Assembly (NCBI GenBank): GCA_009731375.1
Contig: BJOX01000086.1
Coordinates: 308,793-358,136 of the forward strand
Reading direction: 5' to 3'
DNA length: 49,344 nt
From: Paulinella micropora
Lineage: Eukaryota; Cercozoa; Imbricatea; Euglyphida
Shown here: positions 34,085 through 43,772 of the stretch, one piece after another
How the letters are laid out: every line of letters begins with the position of its first letter
Numbering within the stretch: position 1 is the first letter of the stretch
Notes under the pieces: generated by a model
What the model was told of the DNA's origin: nothing
Databases searched by the model: none
The model's input: only the letters and a program-made list of their open reading frames with translations
Position numbers and translations under genes: made by a program

Positions 34085-34180
34085 AAAAAAAATGATGAGT
34101 TTTTTGGTTTTTGTTGAAATCTTGGTTTTGAATGAAAAATTCATTTTTTGTGAAAATTTAAGTTTTGTGTTAATTTTCAT
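34085..34180 (+). repeat. Left inverted repeat of a candidate 7.2-kb DNA transposon
   Basis: It contains an A8 run, then ATGATGAGTTTTTT, TTGTTGAAATCTTGGTTTT and TTTTGAATGAAAAATTCA. The same blocks occur in the same order on the minus strand at 41137-41241, with indels of about 17-25 bases. The element ends and a target duplication could not be fixed. Confidence 0.55.
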
Positions 34181-34204
34181 TTTTTGGCTGCCAGAATTCT
34201 GATT

Positions 34205-34460
34205 TTGTATAATATTAATATTAATATTAATATTAATATTATTATTAACAATCATCTTCATTTTTTGTTGGCGTTCAAACTATTACAGTATTTTAAATCA
34301 TATTAATATTAATAGTATAATTAATATTGATTAATAATTATTAGTACCTCGTAATAATAAAATAGAATTGAACTTAAATTATGTCACTAGTGTTTAATAA
34401 AATTACAATTTACGCAATTACTGTTTGAATACAATATTAATATTAGCCACCCATACTAGC
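34205..34460. repeat. AATATT-rich subterminal DNA
   Basis: Tandem AATATT units at about 34208-34243, followed by scattered TTAATATT motifs. A matching AT-rich TTATTATTAATAAT tract lies inside the right inverted repeat at about 41085-41112. Confidence 0.6.
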
Positions 34461-34549
34461 CATAGAGGCAGGCTGATTACTCACTAGCTAGTCTAGACTA
34501 TTTAGTTTAGACTATAGCTACTGTTTCAGAGTCAGCTTACGACCAAGTT

Positions 34550-35416
34550 TCACTTCGTGCGGGGGGCCTTAACTGCCCGTGCCTTCAACTCATTCAGAAG
34601 TTGTTGCTGATCTGCAGTGGAGATCATGTCGTTTTCCAAATGAAAAGTGTCGATCAGACAATCTTCAGCGTCGACCCCCACAACGTATGCTTCGTATCTC
34701 TTGTCGTTGTTTTCCTTCGTAATTTTTTCATATGGTAGCTCCTCCGTTTCTTCAATTCCCTGCTTCAAAACCCACGAAGGCTCGAACTTCATCTTGACCC
34801 ATTCCTTTGCGGCAGCGTTTTTCTGGCTTGCATCTTTGACCCCGTAAACGTGCCAAAGAACTTTACTTTTTGCCTTGACATCATTGAGCAGAATTGTTAG
34901 TTTGATACCGACGACTCTGCCAAGGCCACCTGGAACTGAGCGCCAAGTTGAACCATACCCCGACATGTTGAATGAGGCCATGCAATCCAAAACAGGTAAA
35001 TCCAACGAGTTCGGAGCAATTTGTTGATTTCCTTTGTTCCACCCTTATATTTTGCAGCGTCGTTGACGGTAATGTGCTCAGCAAACTTTGTTGCCTCAGC
35101 TTCACTTATTTCTCCTGTTCCTCCGATGAGCTTCCACATGAGTTTTTTCTGGTTGTCACTGCGCTGTCTGTCCGAGTCGCTATCCGTTGATTGTCCGAGT
35201 TCGTGGCTGGGACCTTTGCTGCTGGCATTGTCAGAGTTGCTGTCGCTGCCTTTCTCGAAACGTAATACTGATTTCGAATTCTCAATCGGAAGTGAAGACT
35301 TCTCGTCTGGTTTGCTTGCGCTGCGAAGTGAAGACTTCTTGTCGTTATCACGGTTGTAGTCGCTGTCGTCGTCGCTGAAAGAAAGCGGCGCTGAATTTAG
35401 GCATGACTTCTTGCCG
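34550..35416 (-). pseudogene. C-terminal block of the zinc-finger gene
   Basis: The minus-strand frame reads from the acidic repeat through a Ser/Asp-rich segment (STDSDSDRQRSDNQKK) into an ordered domain (WKLIGGTGEISEAEATKFAE, then FNMSGYGSTWRSVPGGLGRV and VLWHVYGVKDASQKN). One frameshift lies near 35015, at CTCCGAACTC. The ordered part looks globular, but I do not recognise it. The stop is TGA 34550-34552, just inside the left inverted repeat. It may be the active or binding domain of the whole protein. Confidence 0.6.
35352..35416. repeat. 65-bp direct repeat, left copy
   Basis: Matches 36088-36152 at 63 of 65 positions. It encodes, on the minus strand, GKKSCLNSA.LSFSDDDSDYN. A shorter third copy lies at about 36166-36199. 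The two full copies flank the LRR exon array. Confidence 0.9.
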
Positions 35417-35461
35417 TATGCGCGGTAGCACTAAATAAATGCTGCTGGTGTTTGAATGCAG

Positions 35462-35545
35462 GTCAATTCGAGCCTCACTCAACTCTTGCTCTGGAACAAC
35501 AAGATCGGCAATGCTGGAGCTATTGCTATCGGCAAGGGTTTGGAG
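35462..35545 (+). CDS. LRR exon 1 (one 28-residue RI-type repeat)
   Basis: The exon is exactly 84 nt, preceded by GAATGCAG and followed by GTCTGA. It reads VNSSLTQLLLWNNKIGNAGA and then IAIGKGLE, the L..L.L..N.IG..GA..I pattern of ribonuclease-inhibitor-type LRRs known from NLR and RanGAP proteins. It is in phase 0 at both ends. No other domain of the parent protein is visible nearby, so it is part of a fragment or of a gene with distant exons. Confidence 0.75.
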
Positions 35546-35722
35546 GTCTGACCTTGAGTGCTTCTGCGATATGCTCTGCGCCTTGCGCTCCAATTTCGTT
35601 CCGTCTTATGTCTAGCATTTGAAGCGTTTTATTGACCTATTTTTCAGCACACCACAAAGAAATATATGAATGCTACCGCGCGCAGTAGCACTAATAAAAA
35701 TTGTGTTCGTTTTTGAGTGCAG

Positions 35723-35806
35723 GTCAATGCGAGCCTCACTGAAATCTCGCTCTGGGGCAACGGTATTGGTGATGCTGGAGCTATTGCTATCGGCAGGGCC
35801 TTGGAT
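35723..35806 (+). CDS. LRR exon 2
   Basis: Exactly 84 nt, with acceptor GAGTGCAG and donor GTCTTA. It reads VNASLTEISLWGNGIGDAGA and then IAIGRALD. It is a tandem relative of exon 1 with silent and replacement changes, and its frame is open. Confidence 0.75.
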
Positions 35807-35973
35807 GTCTTACCTTGAGCGCTTCCGCGATATGCTCTGCACCTTGTGCTCCAATGCTGTTCCAATGTGTTCAACGTTTGCAGAGTTTTATTGACCTATT
35901 TATCGACACACCACAAACTAATATATGAATGCTACCGCGCTAGCATTGAAAAGCATACATATGTGATGTGCAG

Positions 35974-36057
35974 GAGCACAAGACACTCCGCGAGCTCAAC
36001 ATGTACAACAATAACATTGGACCGGATGGCGCGAAAGCTTTTGCAAAGGCGTTAGAG
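35974..36057 (+). CDS. LRR exon 3
   Basis: Exactly 84 nt, with acceptor GATGTGCAG and donor GTACCT. It reads EHKTLRELNMYNNNIGPDGA and then KAFAKALE. It is more diverged from exons 1 and 2 but has the same phase and length, so the three could be spliced into a continuous LRR stack. Confidence 0.75.
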
Positions 36058-36087
36058 GTACCTTGAGCATATTGGCAATGGCTGCAG

Positions 36088-36199
36088 GGTTGTAGTCGCT
36101 GTCGTCGTCGCTGAAAGAAAGCGATGCTGAATTTAGGCATGACTTCTTGCCGCTGTCAGCTGCAGGGTTGTAGTCGCTGTCGTCGTCGCTGAAAGAAAG
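36088..36199. repeat. Acidic-repeat minisatellite, right copies
   Basis: One complete 65-bp copy (36088-36152) and one partial copy (about 36166-36199), with period about 78 bp (26 residues). Confidence 0.85.
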
Positions 36200-36219
36200 G
36201 AAAAGTTGCTCCTCTACCT

Positions 36220-36310
36220 TAACGGAGCAATCTGTTTCGTCAGAGAAGCGTGGGTTCCCGCAGATTTTACAAGCAAGGAAATTCTCGGGATTTCGTTGAA
36301 AGTACACACT
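36220..36310 (-). other. RanBP2-type zinc finger, split by a frameshift
   Basis: WSCEVCTFNE is read in one frame and ENFLACKICGNPRF in the next. Together they fit W-x-C-x2-C-T...C-x2-C with about ten residues between the Cys pairs, if one indel lies at 36280-36292. Confidence 0.7.
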
Positions 36311-37329
36311 TCGCAAGACCACAGTGACTCCTTCTCCTTGATGTCTGCAGGCAGGTTCACTTGGAATGGAGAGAACAAACAATCTTCAGGCCGCTCCACT
36401 TTGGCGCTTGGTTCTTTCTTGGCTTTTTTCGTACGCTTCTTGTGGGCTTCGTCATCGGAGTCAGATGTTAATATTTCTACCACCTCCAGTGCTCTTTTCT
36501 GCGTGCCCACTTTGCCAAGCTCGAGTGGAGGAGGACTTGGATCAGCTCCGGTGATAGCTGCTGCTAAAGGTCCCAACACTTTTTTAATCCCTGGATGCGT
36601 AAGATTCTTCAACCGCCGTTGCTTTCGCTTCGGGATTGCTTCTGGTAGCGCAGTTATCGCTTCAACTTGATCCAGGAAGTAACATCTCTTCTTTTCTTTC
36701 TTTGCAGATTGTCGGGCGGCAGGGCCGAACCTCGCCACGAGTCTGTCGCTCTCCTGCTCACAATTAGTAACATTGACATTAATAAATAATTAATATAATC
36801 CAAAAAATGTAAGGTCTTGTATACATAACTTAATCATTAAATTCCAAGTGATTGAAAACACACAAACAACAAACCAAAAACCTAGAGAGAGAGAGAGGGG
36901 GGGGGGGGGCGGAGTTTAGAGAGACTGACATTTACTGAAATCATTAGTGATTTATCCTCACGATCCTTCCGCTGAGCTGCAAATGCATTTTGGCAGAGCT
37001 TCCTCCAAGTCGCTTCGTCCACGTTGGTTGCAAGAATCTCCTTGGACCAACTCGCAGGATCTCCCTCCAGCTTCAGGGCCACCGCAAAGGTCTTGACTTT
37101 GCTTCTGTCACACAACAATCAGGACGCGTACGTACACGTACCTTACATGCTCATGACAAACTAAGTTTTCAATTGCACAGGACATGTACAATATCATGAA
37201 CAAACAATAAATTACCTCATCACCTCTCCTTGTGGCCTTATCATCTCAAGCTCCTGCTCGCGCTTCAAGGCCTTCTGGGCGAGCTTCTCCTGCTCCTTCT
37301 CCTATAAATGTATTCATAATATAATTAAG

Positions 37330-37392
37330 ACACATTCTCTCTCTCTCTCTCCCTCTCTCTCTCTCTCGCTCACACACACACAGACACACACA

Positions 37393-37469
<77 letters not shown>

Positions 37470-37526
37470 GTCTATCTGTCTATCTGGCTATCTGTCTATC
37501 TGTCTATCTGTCTATCTATCTATCTG

Positions 37527-37560
<34 letters not shown>

Positions 37561-37563
37561 AGA

Positions 37564-37624
<61 letters not shown>

Positions 37625-37700
37625 ATCTATCTATCTATCTATCTATCTATCTACCTATCTATCTACTATCTCTCTCTCTCTCTCTGTCAGTGACTTTCTC
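37330..37700. repeat. (TC)n, (CA)n and long (TATC)n microsatellites in an intron
   Basis: TC and CA runs at about 37331-37390, then about 280 bp of TATC units with a few TGTC and AATC variants to 37670, then TC. All lie inside the intron 37302-37712 of the zinc-finger gene. Confidence 0.95.
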
Positions 37701-37924
37701 TCTCTCTCATACCTCCTTTTCAGCTTTCATCTTGGCCACGATCGCGATGAGATAATCCTTGCATTCTTTGCCAGCCTTGATCATCCTTGCGACTGCAACA
37801 CAACGCCTCACCTCCAAGTCGAACTCTTGTTTGCTGTTGCATCGGATTGTTTTGCTTGTCTCTGGATCATTCACGATCCATCCTAGAAAAGAGAAAGATA
37901 AAAATGTACGATTGTGTGGAGACT

Positions 37925-37926
<2 letters not shown>

Positions 37927-37990
<64 letters not shown>
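37927..37990. repeat. (GA)n microsatellite in an intron
   Basis: About 30 GA units inside the 116-nt intron 37883-37998. They take up more than half of the intron. Confidence 0.95.
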
Positions 37991-37991
<1 letters not shown>

Positions 37992-38244
37992 CTTTGACCT
38001 GGCTCTCCCTTTCCGACAATGTTCTTTTCTCGCAGCTTCACCAGCTGGTCCATAACTTGCACCAACGTTATTCTCGCGCGGTCGATCTTGTCAAACTCGT
38101 TGCGAAGAGCAGTTTTCAATCCAGAGGACTTCGTTCCCACTAGAAACGCCGCGACTCTGGCTGGGTCAGGCTTTGCAGACAAAACGTACGGGTCTTTCGC
38201 TACAGTAAACAGGCAAGGATATGGGTAAGGCAGGCAAGGACACT

Positions 38245-38837
38245 NNNNNNNNNNNNNNNNNNNNNNNNNNNNNNNNNNNNNNNNNNNNNNNNNNNNNNNN
38301 NNNNNNNNNNNNNNNNNNNNNNNNNNNNNNNNNNNNNNNNNNNNNNNNNNNNNNNNNNNNNNNNNNNNNNNNNNNNNNNNNNNNNNNNNNNNNNNNNNNN
38401 NNNNNNNNNNNNNNNNNNNNNNNNNNNNNNNNNNNNNNNNNNNNNNNNNNNNNNNNNNNNNNNNNNNNNNNNNNNNNNNNNNNNNNNNNNNNNNNNNNNN
38501 NNNNNNNNNNNNNNNNNNNNNNNNNNNNNNNNNNNNNNNNNNNNNNNNNNNNNNNNNNNNNNNNNNNNNNNNNNNNNNNNNNNNNNNNNNNNNNNNNNNN
38601 NNNNNNNNNNNNNNNNNNNNNNNNNNNNNNNNNNNNNNNNNNNNNNNNNNNNNNNNNNNNNNNNNNNNNNNNNNNNNNNNNNNNNNNNNNNNNNNNNNNN
38701 NNNNNNNNNNNNNNNNNNNNNNNNNNNNNNNNNNNNNNNNNNNNNNNNNNNNNNNNNNNNNNNNNNNNNNNNNNNNNNNNNNNNNNNNNNNNNNNNNNNN
38801 NNNNNNNNNNNNNNNNNNNNNNNNNNNNNNNNNNNNN

Positions 38838-38875
<38 letters not shown>

Positions 38876-38888
38876 TTCCCCCCCCCCC

Positions 38889-38923
<35 letters not shown>

Positions 38924-38970
38924 GATCTCTCGATCTCTCGATCTCTCGATCTCTCTCCCTCCCTCCCTTT
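38245..38970. other. 593-N assembly gap followed by C32, C22 and (TC)n
   Basis: N run 38245-38837, then C32 (38838-38869), a short T-rich spacer, C22 (38878-38899) and TC repeats. The gap probably hides upstream exons of the zinc-finger gene. Confidence 0.9.
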
Positions 38971-39240
38971 CTCTCTCGTGTGCAAATATGCATTATGATC
39001 TCCTTTTCAGCTGCGGTCAGACTTTTCAATTCATTTTAATTTGACGGAGTAGGATGTAACCTACCAGAAGGCGCTTTGGTGGAGTTCCAAGCTACAAGGA
39101 GCACACCCAGGTATCCGGCAAGCCGTAAATTTAAATCGTACTGTCATTGTTAGTTTGCCCTTTTTTTCCTTTTTCTTTTTTCATTGTTTGCATGCGCACC
39201 TCTCAAAGGTTCAAGGGGTTCTCAACGTTTTAACGTTTTT
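38971..39240. other. Possible further exon(s), not resolved
   Basis: On the minus strand 39061-39135 reads LAGYLGVLLVAWNSTKAPSG before a donor-like GTAGGT, and 38985-39010 reads AEKEIIMHICTRE after a CGCAG acceptor. These could be early exons of the zinc-finger gene, but phases are not decisive. A plus-strand frame is also open here. Confidence 0.3.
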
Positions 39241-39261
39241 TGTGTCTGACTGTCATTGTGA

Positions 39262-39860
<599 letters not shown>

Positions 39861-39882
39861 GGGGGTGGAGGGGGGCAAGTAG

Positions 39883-39898
39883 CAGGGTTATAACCCTG
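39883..39898. other. Perfect 16-bp palindrome
   Basis: CAGGGTTATAACCCTG, upstream of the transposase exons. It could be a protein-binding site or chance. Confidence 0.5.
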
Positions 39899-39969
39899 TG
39901 TAATTTGAAAATTTATCAGATTAAGGCTTTGATATTTTAAGCTTTTTTGTTGAAATGGTTTGTGGGCAG

Positions 39970-40966
39970 GCCTCCACGGTGGTCATCGTTACCAAACGCT
40001 CTCTCCGGAGGCTCAAATTGCCTTGGAGTGGACTGTTTTTCTCCTGTGGGAAGCAGGTAACATCAACAACAACGTGTATGTATGTATGTATGTATGTATG
40101 TATGTATTGTATGTATGTATTAGAGTATGTCACGTGATAGTATGTATAGTATGTATTATTATATGTCATATTGGTATGCAGATCCCAATCTTCAAGACAT
40201 TGCGGTGGTGCGCCTGTTGAAGTACGAGCTGGGATGGTCTTGGCTGGACGACGGGAGCGCTGGTGCAGCGGTCAAGAGAATCGAGCGCATCCGAAAGGAT
40301 GTTCTAAATCATTCACTTAAAGTTGCCTCTGTTACGTCACCGCTGAAATATACAGTTCGGAACCTTCTTCGTATGTTTGGATATGTAGATTGGGTGTCGG
40401 GAGTCGATCCCGCACGTCTCAAGTTTCTGGACGAGGCATCTTTCCGCAATCATTATGACTTATATCGTCGACGGAATTGTAGGTCAGCACGGGGAACACG
40501 AGTAGTGCTGGGAAGGGACATGTCTGAGCATGTCGATGTCACCTACAGTGTCACGTATCTTACCTCCTTGGTCCATCCACGCGGTGGCGCTCTGCTGTCA
40601 GTCAGGTTGGGTAGTAATAATAGTATGGACTTTTTGAACAGCTTGTTGGATGGTATTGCAAACAATCTTTTAACAGCGGGAGATTTCCTAGTTCTCGATA
40701 ACGCTAAGATTCATTACGCAAATGCAATCAGACCGCTGTTGCGTGCTCTTCTGCCAGCACTCGGCATCAGCTTGGTATTTCTGCCTGCGTACTCTCCTGA
40801 ATTTAATCCGAGTGAGTTAGTGTTTGCTAATGTAAAGCAACTTTATGCGAGCACACAGAGGCAACGGAAATTTTTTAGCGGAGATATACAGAGGCTTTGC
40901 AAACGCAACCAGTTTAGAATCAGTAGCTGCTCAGTACGAACATTGTATTCCATAAGTGAGGCGTGA
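39970..40966 (+). CDS. DDE transposase, IS630/Tc1-like with DD38E spacing
   Basis: There are two exons, 39970-40056 and 40182-40966, joined by a GT-AG intron (GAAGCAG/GTAACA...TGCAG/ATCC) that holds a (TGTA)n repeat. The joined reading gives FLLWEADPNLQDIAVVRLLK. The N-part is helical (LSPEAQIALEWTVF), as expected for DNA-binding helices. The catalytic core shows LKFLDEASF (first Asp), FLVLDNAKIH (second Asp) and LPAYSPEFNPSELVF (Glu). Thirty-eight residues lie between the second Asp and the Glu. The stop is TGA 40964-40966. An acceptor at 39962-39969 suggests an earlier exon that I cannot place. The enzyme would cut and paste a TIR-bounded element in the nucleus. The core is open and shows no lost catalytic residue. 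Confidence 0.85.
40074..40150. repeat. (TGTA)n microsatellite in the transposase intron
   Basis: Imperfect GTAT/TGTA units within intron 40057-40181. Confidence 0.9.
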
Positions 40967-41136
40967 CTCGCCTCCTGATATTAAATATCAAATCATCTGA
41001 TAACTCATATTAATATTATATTGGCTCATCCTCTGTTTTTAATGTTAATTAGTAGTATTAACAACTAAATCAAGTTTTTCATTAATAAATTATTATTAAT
41101 AATAATATTAAGTTAACAACCGTCTTGAAGTTCCAA

Positions 41137-41241
41137 ACAAAATTGAAAATTTCATTCAAAACTGAAAAAATACATGAAAACCAAGATTTCAACGAAAACC
41201 GAAAAACTGACTCAAAAATGAAAAACTCATTATTTTTTTTT
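41137..41241 (-). repeat. Right inverted repeat of the candidate 7.2-kb DNA transposon
   Basis: On the minus strand the order is A9, TAATGAGTTTTT, TTCGTTGAAATCTTGGTTTT, TTTTGAATGAAATTTTCA. It pairs with 34085-34180. Between the transposase stop and this repeat (40967-41136) only AT-rich DNA is present. Confidence 0.55.
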
Positions 41242-41388
41242 CAGCAATATGGTTTAGCAATAAGGTTGGCAAGGCACCGTCACTCTATTTTAATATGGTT
41301 CCTCCTGCGTGAGTGCCAAATTTTAGAACCGGGCCTCAATATTAGACTAAGTGTATATATAGGTCTGCTTGATTTGCAACCTTGGGAC

Positions 41389-42434
41389 TCACACCTTCAT
41401 TTTCTCCTGCAACGGTGCGTAAAATCACACGCAATAAAAGATAAGCAATATCAATATATACCTTCGCTCGAAGCATTGCGCTGCAAGAAAATAAAATGAA
41501 AGTTAGGCGTCGGTCACAAAACTGTGAATAACAATTACTCACCTCACAATCTGATCTGCATTCGAGTAGTAGTAAGCATACTTGGGATTACCTAAAATCA
41601 TTTTCTTAGTACAACCAAATTTTCTGAAAGCCCATGTTTGAATTCGCGAACCTTGGCTATTGGATAGTGACGGATCAACCTGCACCCATCATGATGTCAA
41701 GGAGCAGAATGTTATATGAACTTACTTGTCCCTCAGCATTGACGAAAAGAATTCTGGGTATATAGCCACCTGCAAATTTATCGGTGGCTTTTTGGTGATG
41801 CAAAAGAAAGTTACCGTCAGGTGACCACATGCTCTGAACACATCAGATATTGGTAAAGAATGAAATCGAATGCAAAATCTAAACCTCTGATGGATGCTCA
41901 TCGTTTTCTAAATTCACCTAATGAATCCAAGTCAAGCTGGGCCTTCCTGAAAGCGGAGAGACCATGACAAAGGAGGAAGCCTCTTTAGCAATTTCAGTGC
42001 TTCCTGCAAACTGTGGCTTGAGCGCCTGGCCAGAGCACACACGCACTATATACACAGACTGATGAGTCTTACCTTGCAAGCGCCGCACCAGGTTTTGTGA
42101 AGTACCACCATCATGGGTTTGCCTTCCTGCTTTGCCTGACGGGGAAATATAGCACAACACAAATACCTTTTATACAAGCTATGAGATGTGATTTTTATGG
42201 CGTTTCTACCAGTGACTAAGGAAATTATTGAAACGTAACAGTTATTGTTCCTTTAGCCGGTGGGTGAATGCATGCCTTACCTTTGACAAACCGTCTTCCA
42301 ACGTCATCTAGACACAATGCGTTCGACAGATGACTCCAAAGCAAAATAAAAAGACCCAGTCGATGTTATCTCCCCAGCCACGAGCAAGGTCTGTCAGAAA
42401 AGCGAGCAAGCGAGCGAGCGAGCGAGAGAGAGAG

Positions 42435-42496
<62 letters not shown>

Positions 42497-42622
42497 AGAG
42501 AGAAAAAGAATGAGAAAGAGAAAGAGAATGAGAGAAAGAGAAAGAGAATGAGAGAGAGAGAGACAAAGAGAGAGAGAGAGAGACAGAGAGAGAAAGAGAG
42601 AGAAAGAGAGAGAAAGAGAGAG

Positions 42623-42669
<47 letters not shown>

Positions 42670-42919
42670 GAGAAAGAAAGAGAGAGAGAGAGAGAGACAG
42701 AGAGAGAGAGAGAAAGAGAGAGAGAGAAAGAGAGAGAGGGAGAGAGAGAGAGAGAGGCAGACAAACAAGAGATGAGAGACATAAAGAGGATCTAGTTTCC
42801 AAACTACTTACCACAGTCTCGCAAAGGAAGAAAGTTTATGAAGTTTTCATATTCTCGAAATGATGACCTCCTGCTGACGCCACCAAGGCAAAACACAAAA
42901 TGCTGAGGATCGACTTCAT
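41389..42919 (-). CDS. TXNDC12-like: Thioredoxin domain protein 12 (ERp18/AGR family)-like
   Basis: Exons on the minus strand are 42868-42919, 42356-42390, 42281-42307, 42073-42135, 41963-42025, 41885-41917, 41815-41833, 41726-41769, 41652-41679, 41543-41591, 41462-41480 and 41389-41406. They sum to 450 nt, 149 residues, in one frame, with GT-AG borders. The start MKSILSILCFALVASAG is a signal peptide. HKTWCGACKALKPQF carries the CGAC redox site typical of TXNDC12. FVMVNLENDEHPSE and SPDGGYIPRILFVNAEGQ also fit the family. The protein should act on disulfides in the ER. The end, EKMKV, lacks a KDEL-type signal, and the chain is shorter than the roughly 170 residues usual in animals. The join of exons 1 and 2 is least certain: GTAAGT at 42806-42811 may define a 6-nt extra exon, which also keeps the frame. 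Confidence 0.88.
42405..42770. repeat. Long (GA)n microsatellite in the first TXNDC12-like intron
   Basis: About 360 bp of GA, GAAA and GACA units. This makes intron 1 about ten times longer than most of the other introns. Confidence 0.95.
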
Positions 42920-43190
42920 ACTTGCCTGTACAGAACCAGAAGAAAGACATTGAAGTCAAGAAAATCAGGTGGCTGTCTCTTGCTGGTCTCCTCTGAGAAC
43001 GCAATTAGTAGCTGTATGAATTAGTATATTCCAGTCATCATGCATTAGTATATTCCCGTCATCGTAGCTAGCGCACTTATTTCGATCAATTTTGCGCTTG
43101 AAAATGAGGTCAAAATAAGGCAGATGAGGCGAGGCAGGACAAGGATATAATTGTCTGACAACTTTTGAAAAAGTTTCCCATTTGTTGTGC
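42920..43190. other. Region upstream of the TXNDC12-like gene
   Basis: CTGTACAG just before the start could be a splice acceptor of a 5' UTR intron. A 19-bp direct repeat, TTAGTATATTCC(A/C)GTCATC, lies at 43021-43039 and 43045-43063. No other gene is visible. Confidence 0.5.
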
Positions 43191-43191
43191 A

Positions 43192-43222
43192 CCCCCCCCC
43201 CCCAACACACACACACACACAC
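43192..43222. repeat. C12 plus (CA)n
   Basis: Homopolymer followed by about nine CA units. Confidence 0.9.
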
Positions 43223-43224
43223 CA

Positions 43225-43765
43225 CCATTTCCGCACCTCTGTCCCAATATATCATGGTTCGAGGGAACGAGGAGGAGTTGGAGCTCATATTTGCAGGGTG
43301 GAGACGATGTTGATGCTGATATAGTTTTTGTGGAAGCCACGCAAATATTTGCGTTAGGGGAGTGTCCTGAATGCCATAATTCCTTGGTTTTTTCCGCACC
43401 CTGTTCCTAGAAATCATGGTTGTGGGAGCCAGGAGGAGTTGGGGGGTCATATTTGCAGGGTGGCTAGCCCCAGACTCGATCTTGATGCTGGTACATTTTT
43501 TTTTTTTTTTTTTTTTGAATTCACGCAAATATTTGCGTTAGGGGAGTGTCCTGAAGGCCAAAATACCTTGTAATTTTTTTGGCCTATTTTCTGCACCCCC
43601 TGTACCTATATATCATGGCTTGTGGGAACCAGGAGGAGTTGGGAGCTCATATTGACAGGGTGGCTAGCCCCAGACTCGATGTTGATGTTGATATAATTTT
43701 GTTGGAATTCGCGCACATATTTGCGTCAGGGGAGTGCTGAATGCCAAAATTCCTTGTTTTTTTGG
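43225..43765. repeat. Three diverged tandem units of 160-200 bp
   Basis: ATCATGG begins matching blocks at 43251, 43413 and 43612. Shared blocks include AGGAGGAGTTGG, CTCATATTTGCAGGGTGG, GACTCGAT.TTGATG and ATTTGCGT(T/C)AGGGGAGTG. Unit length varies with a T-rich stretch (up to T20 near 43497-43516). No coding capacity is convincing. Confidence 0.85.
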
Positions 43766-43772
43766 GAGTACT

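Larger units (their letters stand above)
35420..35939 (+). repeat. Two 260-bp exon-plus-intron tandem units of the LRR array
   Basis: The units start at 35421 (GCGGTAGCACTAA) and 35681 (GCAGTAGCACTAA). Each holds one LRR exon plus about 175 bp of similar intron ending near AATATATGAATGCTACCGCGC. A third, more diverged unit follows from 35940. Confidence 0.85.
34550..38199 (-). pseudogene. Multi-exon gene with RanBP2-type zinc finger and acidic repeats; function unknown
   Basis: The minus-strand exons that I can splice are 37999-38199, 37713-37882, 37216-37301 and 36936-37104, then a long exon from 36753 down to about 36070. All have GT-AG borders and compatible phases. They encode a helical N-part (for example PARVAAFLVGTKSSGLKTAL), a Glu/Lys/Gln coiled coil, and a Lys-rich part with a WSCEVCTF...CKICGNPR zinc finger. 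Repeats of SFSDDDSDYNPAA follow. After an LRR-exon insertion (35417-36087) the frame resumes at 35416 and ends at TGA 34550-34552. Frameshifts sit near 36285 and 35015. Upstream exons probably lie in or beyond the N gap. The intact splice sites suggest a recent pseudogene or indel errors. RanBP2-type fingers bind RNA or ubiquitin in other proteins; the role here is unknown. Confidence 0.65.

Noticed and set aside
37393-37670. CRISPR-like array from regularly spaced TATC blocks
   Set aside because: It is a pure tetranucleotide microsatellite with no spacers, in eukaryotic DNA.
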